A DNA stretch of 64,000 bases from Lachnospiraceae bacterium AC2029 (lineage in GTDB: Bacteria > Bacillota > Clostridia > Lachnospirales > Lachnospiraceae). The notes under the pieces were generated by a model that worked only from the letters and a program-made list of their open reading frames with translations, did not search any database and was not told where the DNA came from. Location: positions 992,001-1,056,000 of the forward strand of contig JNLK01000001.1 of NCBI GenBank assembly GCA_000703065.1. The letters run 5' to 3'. This document shows, in pieces, positions 61,767-64,000 of this stretch. The position numbers and the translations under genes were made by a program. Each line of letters begins with the position of its first letter. The first letter of the stretch is position 1.

Positions 61767-63062
61767 TCAGTCTCCTGCGATCAGCGCCCGAATATCCCGG
61801 CAAATGGCTTTCGCCGCTTCCGCCGACGACTGTTTGTTATAGAGGTACTCATCCGCGCCGGACTTGAAGGCATCCAGAACCGGTTCATTTTCCATGATGG
61901 GGATCATCTTGTGATACTCTTCCTGATGCTCCGTCATTTCCTGGGATGCCTTATACTCATTTGACTCCTTCAGCCCTTCTCCGGACAGTGCCTGGATCGC
62001 GGCATCGCTGACAGGTACTCCCTTCTCCGTTTTCTGAAGCACAGCCATTTCCGGATCGTTCACAAGATAATTCAGCAGCTTCGCCGCTTCCTCGGGATGA
62101 GGCGTATTGGCACTGATGGCCCACATGGTAGCCGGCTTGACATACCAGCCGGAATCCTTCGCGCCGGATACCTTCGGATAGGGTCCGCGGGACACATTCA
62201 CTCCCGTCTCCGCCATTCCGTCACAGTAGATCTTGGTATCACTGATCCAGCACATCACGCCCACGATCTCCCCCGCCGAATATTTTGACCGGTCGAAGCT
62301 GTCCACGGGACAGAGCACATGCGCATCGATCATCTTTTTGTAGTATTCCAGGATCTTCTGCATATCCGACTCATTTACATTCAGCGTCCCGTCCTCTTTG
62401 AAGAACTTGGAGTCGGTGGTCTGCTCATGCCAGGCGATCATCAGCAGGAACAGCTGTTTCTTCGAGATGCCCAGGGCATACTTGCCGTCGGCCTTCACCT
62501 TTCCGGCCAGCGTGAACAGGTCGTCCCAGGTCTCGGGGACCTTGCAGCCGTACTGATCCAGAAGGTCCTGATTGTAGTAAAATGTGTGCGTGTTCATGGC
62601 AATGGGAAGTGCGTTCAGCACTCCGTTTGATTCGCCGTAGCTGAGTTCTTCCTCCGTGTAATTGCTGAGGTCGATATAGTCCGACAGCTCCCGCAGATCA
62701 TAGAAGCCCTGACCGTCCGGCGAATACTCCTTCACCCACGCAAAATTAATCTGCATCACATCAGCCTCGGTATGGGACTCCATCCATACCTTGTTTCGCT
62801 TCTCATAACCGCTCCATACTCCGTAACGGTAATCGACCTTAATATCCGGATTCTTCTCCTGGAACAGATCCACACCCTCCATGGTATACTTGTGGCGTCC
62901 GTCATTTCCCCACCAGGACAGGGTGATCTCCGTTTCACGTTCCTTCGTCGTCAGCTGTTCGTCCATTTTCGCCCGACGGCTGAGCAGGAATATCACCACC
63001 ATGCTTGCCACGGTCAATCCGAGCGCCAGGAGGATCAGCAGCAGACTCTTTCCCTTAATCAT
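61767..63062 (-). CDS. extracellular solute-binding protein (ABC family 1) with N-terminal membrane anchor
   Basis: A 431-residue binding protein of the sugar ABC-transporter type, with ITLSWWGNDGRH, the ADVMQINFAW region, LNALPIAMNTHTFYYNQDLL and a C-terminal helix region typical of the family. The N-terminal hydrophobic helix (about 5-28) is followed by RRAK and has no lipobox cysteine, so the protein is probably anchored by an uncleaved helix. ATG 63062 overlaps the last codons of the upstream GGDEF gene by 8 bases and is preceded by AGGAGGG, which indicates translational coupling. No permease genes are in the window. A sensory role with the coupled cyclase is possible (inference). Confidence 0.86.
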   Translation of the reverse strand: MIKGKSLLLILLALGLTVASMVVIFLLSRRAKMDEQLTTKERETEITLSWWGNDGRHKYTMEGVDLFQEKNPDIKVDYRYGVWSGYEKRNKVWMESHTEADVMQINFAWVKEYSPDGQGFYDLRELSDYIDLSNYTEEELSYGESNGVLNALPIAMNTHTFYYNQDLLDQYGCKVPETWDDLFTLAGKVKADGKYALGISKKQLFLLMIAWHEQTTDSKFFKEDGTLNVNESDMQKILEYYKKMIDAHVLCPVDSFDRSKYSAGEIVGVMCWISDTKIYCDGMAETGVNVSRGPYPKVSGAKDSGWYVKPATMWAISANTPHPEEAAKLLNYLVNDPEMAVLQKTEKGVPVSDAAIQALSGEGLKESNEYKASQEMTEHQEEYHKMIPIMENEPVLDAFKSGADEYLYNKQSSAEAAKAICRDIRALIAGD

Positions 63063-64000
63063 GCGCGCCCTCCTTTCCGGTCTCTTCCTCGTAAATGGTG
63101 TACCGTGCCTTGCCTTCCCGCTTGGAGACATACAACGCGTAGTCCGCCTTCTTGTAGATCGTATCAAATTCCTCCGTCAGTTCCTCGGAAACCGACAGCT
63201 CCACCGGTGTGATATAGATACCGGCACTGACGGAAACCTCGCACTTCTCCCGCTCCTGTCTGAACTCTTTGTTGAAGGCTGTCATCAGCCGGTCGGTCCG
63301 TTCCCTGATGGTTCCCAGAACGATCTCTCTCGCACGTTCCGCGGCTTCGGTCCGGGCCGACTCCGAGGCGTTCTCAACCGAAACCGGACACTCGGAATAA
63401 AGCGCAAATTCATCACCGCCGATGCGGCCGATCAGCGTACCACTGTCATAGTTCTTCCGCAGGAACTCTGCCGCACGGATGATCACCTGATCTCCATGAG
63501 CATGTCCCAGCCGGTCGTTGACCAGCTTGAAATTATCCATATCCATGATCACAAATACGGACAGATCTGCCGATCCCTTCTCCTTCAGCCGGCTCTCCAC
63601 CTCCTCCTGGAATGCGGTCTTGTTCAGAACACCGGACAGGCGATCCATTTCCGCCTTCTCATGCAGGGAGGAAACCATGGTATCCACGGGACGGGACAGC
63701 TTCCGGATCAGAAGAACGCCTACCAGCACAAAGACCAGTGCCATGATAATGGAGATACGGAAGACAAACTGCCTGAGATCCGTATTCTCCCGCAGGATAC
63801 TCTCCAGAGGAACGGAGCAGACTACCTGCCAGCCGTTCTCGCACTCGTTACTGTTCAGGATATAATCCTCACTGACGAAGCTCCGGTCGACTCTCCGGCC
63901 TGCCGGATCACTATTCTTCTGAAGCCCGGACCGGATGTATTCAGGAAGCGTCTTGCCGATCTCATCCTCCTCGGAGGAATACAGAACCACATCCTCCTGA
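63055..64000 (-). CDS. membrane diguanylate cyclase (5' end cut by window)
   Basis: C-terminal 314 residues of a membrane GGDEF protein that continues past the right edge. The visible part begins with the end of a Cache-type extracellular sensor (LYSSEEDEIGKTL). One membrane helix follows (about 80-105 of the visible part), then a short HAMP-like linker and a GGDEF domain with DRLSGVLNK, DMDNFKLVND and RIGGDEFALY, which should be active. It overlaps the solute-binding protein gene by 8 bases. A GTG at 63990 is internal and not taken as start. Confidence 0.9.
   Translation of the reverse strand, partial: QEDVVLYSSEEDEIGKTLPEYIRSGLQKNSDPAGRRVDRSFVSEDYILNSNECENGWQVVCSVPLESILRENTDLRQFVFRISIIMALVFVLVGVLLIRKLSRPVDTMVSSLHEKAEMDRLSGVLNKTAFQEEVESRLKEKGSADLSVFVIMDMDNFKLVNDRLGHAHGDQVIIRAAEFLRKNYDSGTLIGRIGGDEFALYSECPVSVENASESARTEAAERAREIVLGTIRERTDRLMTAFNKEFRQEREKCEVSVSAGIYITPVELSVSEELTEEFDTIYKKADYALYVSKREGKARYTIYEEETGKEGAHD

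Overview
The window looks like a chromosomal segment of an anaerobic Firmicute, most likely of the Lachnospiraceae. The grounds are strong AGGAGG-type ribosome binding sites, an EFR1-type flavodoxin/ferredoxin protein, Cthe_2159-type beta-helix proteins, a YunG-like domain, many cyclic-di-GMP enzymes and Firmicute-style type IV secretion ATPases. The taxonomy is inference; there is no rRNA or tRNA gene in the window. Both edges cut genes: a VirB4-type ATPase on the left and a membrane GGDEF protein on the right.

Positions 1-23350 hold what I consider the most interesting locus. A minus-strand operon (11546 to beyond 1) encodes a pilin-like protein, a large secreted protein, a VirD4 coupling ATPase, a tail-anchored Ig-like surface protein, a TrbL/VirB6-type channel protein and a VirB4 ATPase carrying a PrgI-like N-terminus. 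Just upstream lies a separate operon for a two-component system (SARP-like response regulator, polytopic membrane protein, LytS-type kinase). Upstream of that is an operon of three very large, signal-less, coiled-coil proteins (14672-23276). One of them has a papain-like Cys-Trp/His/Asp arrangement, and all three end in lysine-rich tails. The secretion operon and the large-protein operon have the same 18-base box, each exactly 10 bases upstream of a -10 hexamer. The box contains an 11-base-spaced direct repeat of the kind SARP regulators bind. No relaxase, integrase or excisionase is visible. I infer a regulated protein-delivery type IV secretion system with candidate effectors.

Positions 23367-29830 hold a Cthe_2159-type beta-helix lipoprotein, a group II intron inserted immediately behind the terminator of hisS, hisS itself, and a protein with EPKK repeats and a degenerate AAA-like domain.

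Positions 29900-44570 are a second-messenger region. It contains a diguanylate cyclase and a phosphodiesterase with the same LacI-type ligand-binding sensor in convergent orientation, the phosphodiesterase carrying a C-terminal beta-helix; a YunG-PAS-GGDEF-EAL protein; a YjdI-YjdJ fusion; a GGDEF-EAL protein; a zinc-ribbon membrane protein; a tandem array of five 140-base hairpin-rich repeats; and a metallo-beta-lactamase-GAF-GGDEF protein.

Positions 44575-57682 are one operon: a FecR-domain membrane protein, a 3459-residue exported protein made of about 31 Ig-like repeats, and a CHASE2 adenylate cyclase. Together they look like an envelope sensing unit coupled to cAMP.

Positions 57900-64000 contain an Mrr-like nuclease, a CpsB-like PHP phosphatase missing one metal-binding histidine, an EFR1 ferredoxin protein flanked by inverted copies of the 140-base repeat, a VanX-type D-Ala-D-Ala dipeptidase, and a solute-binding protein gene overlapping a GGDEF gene.
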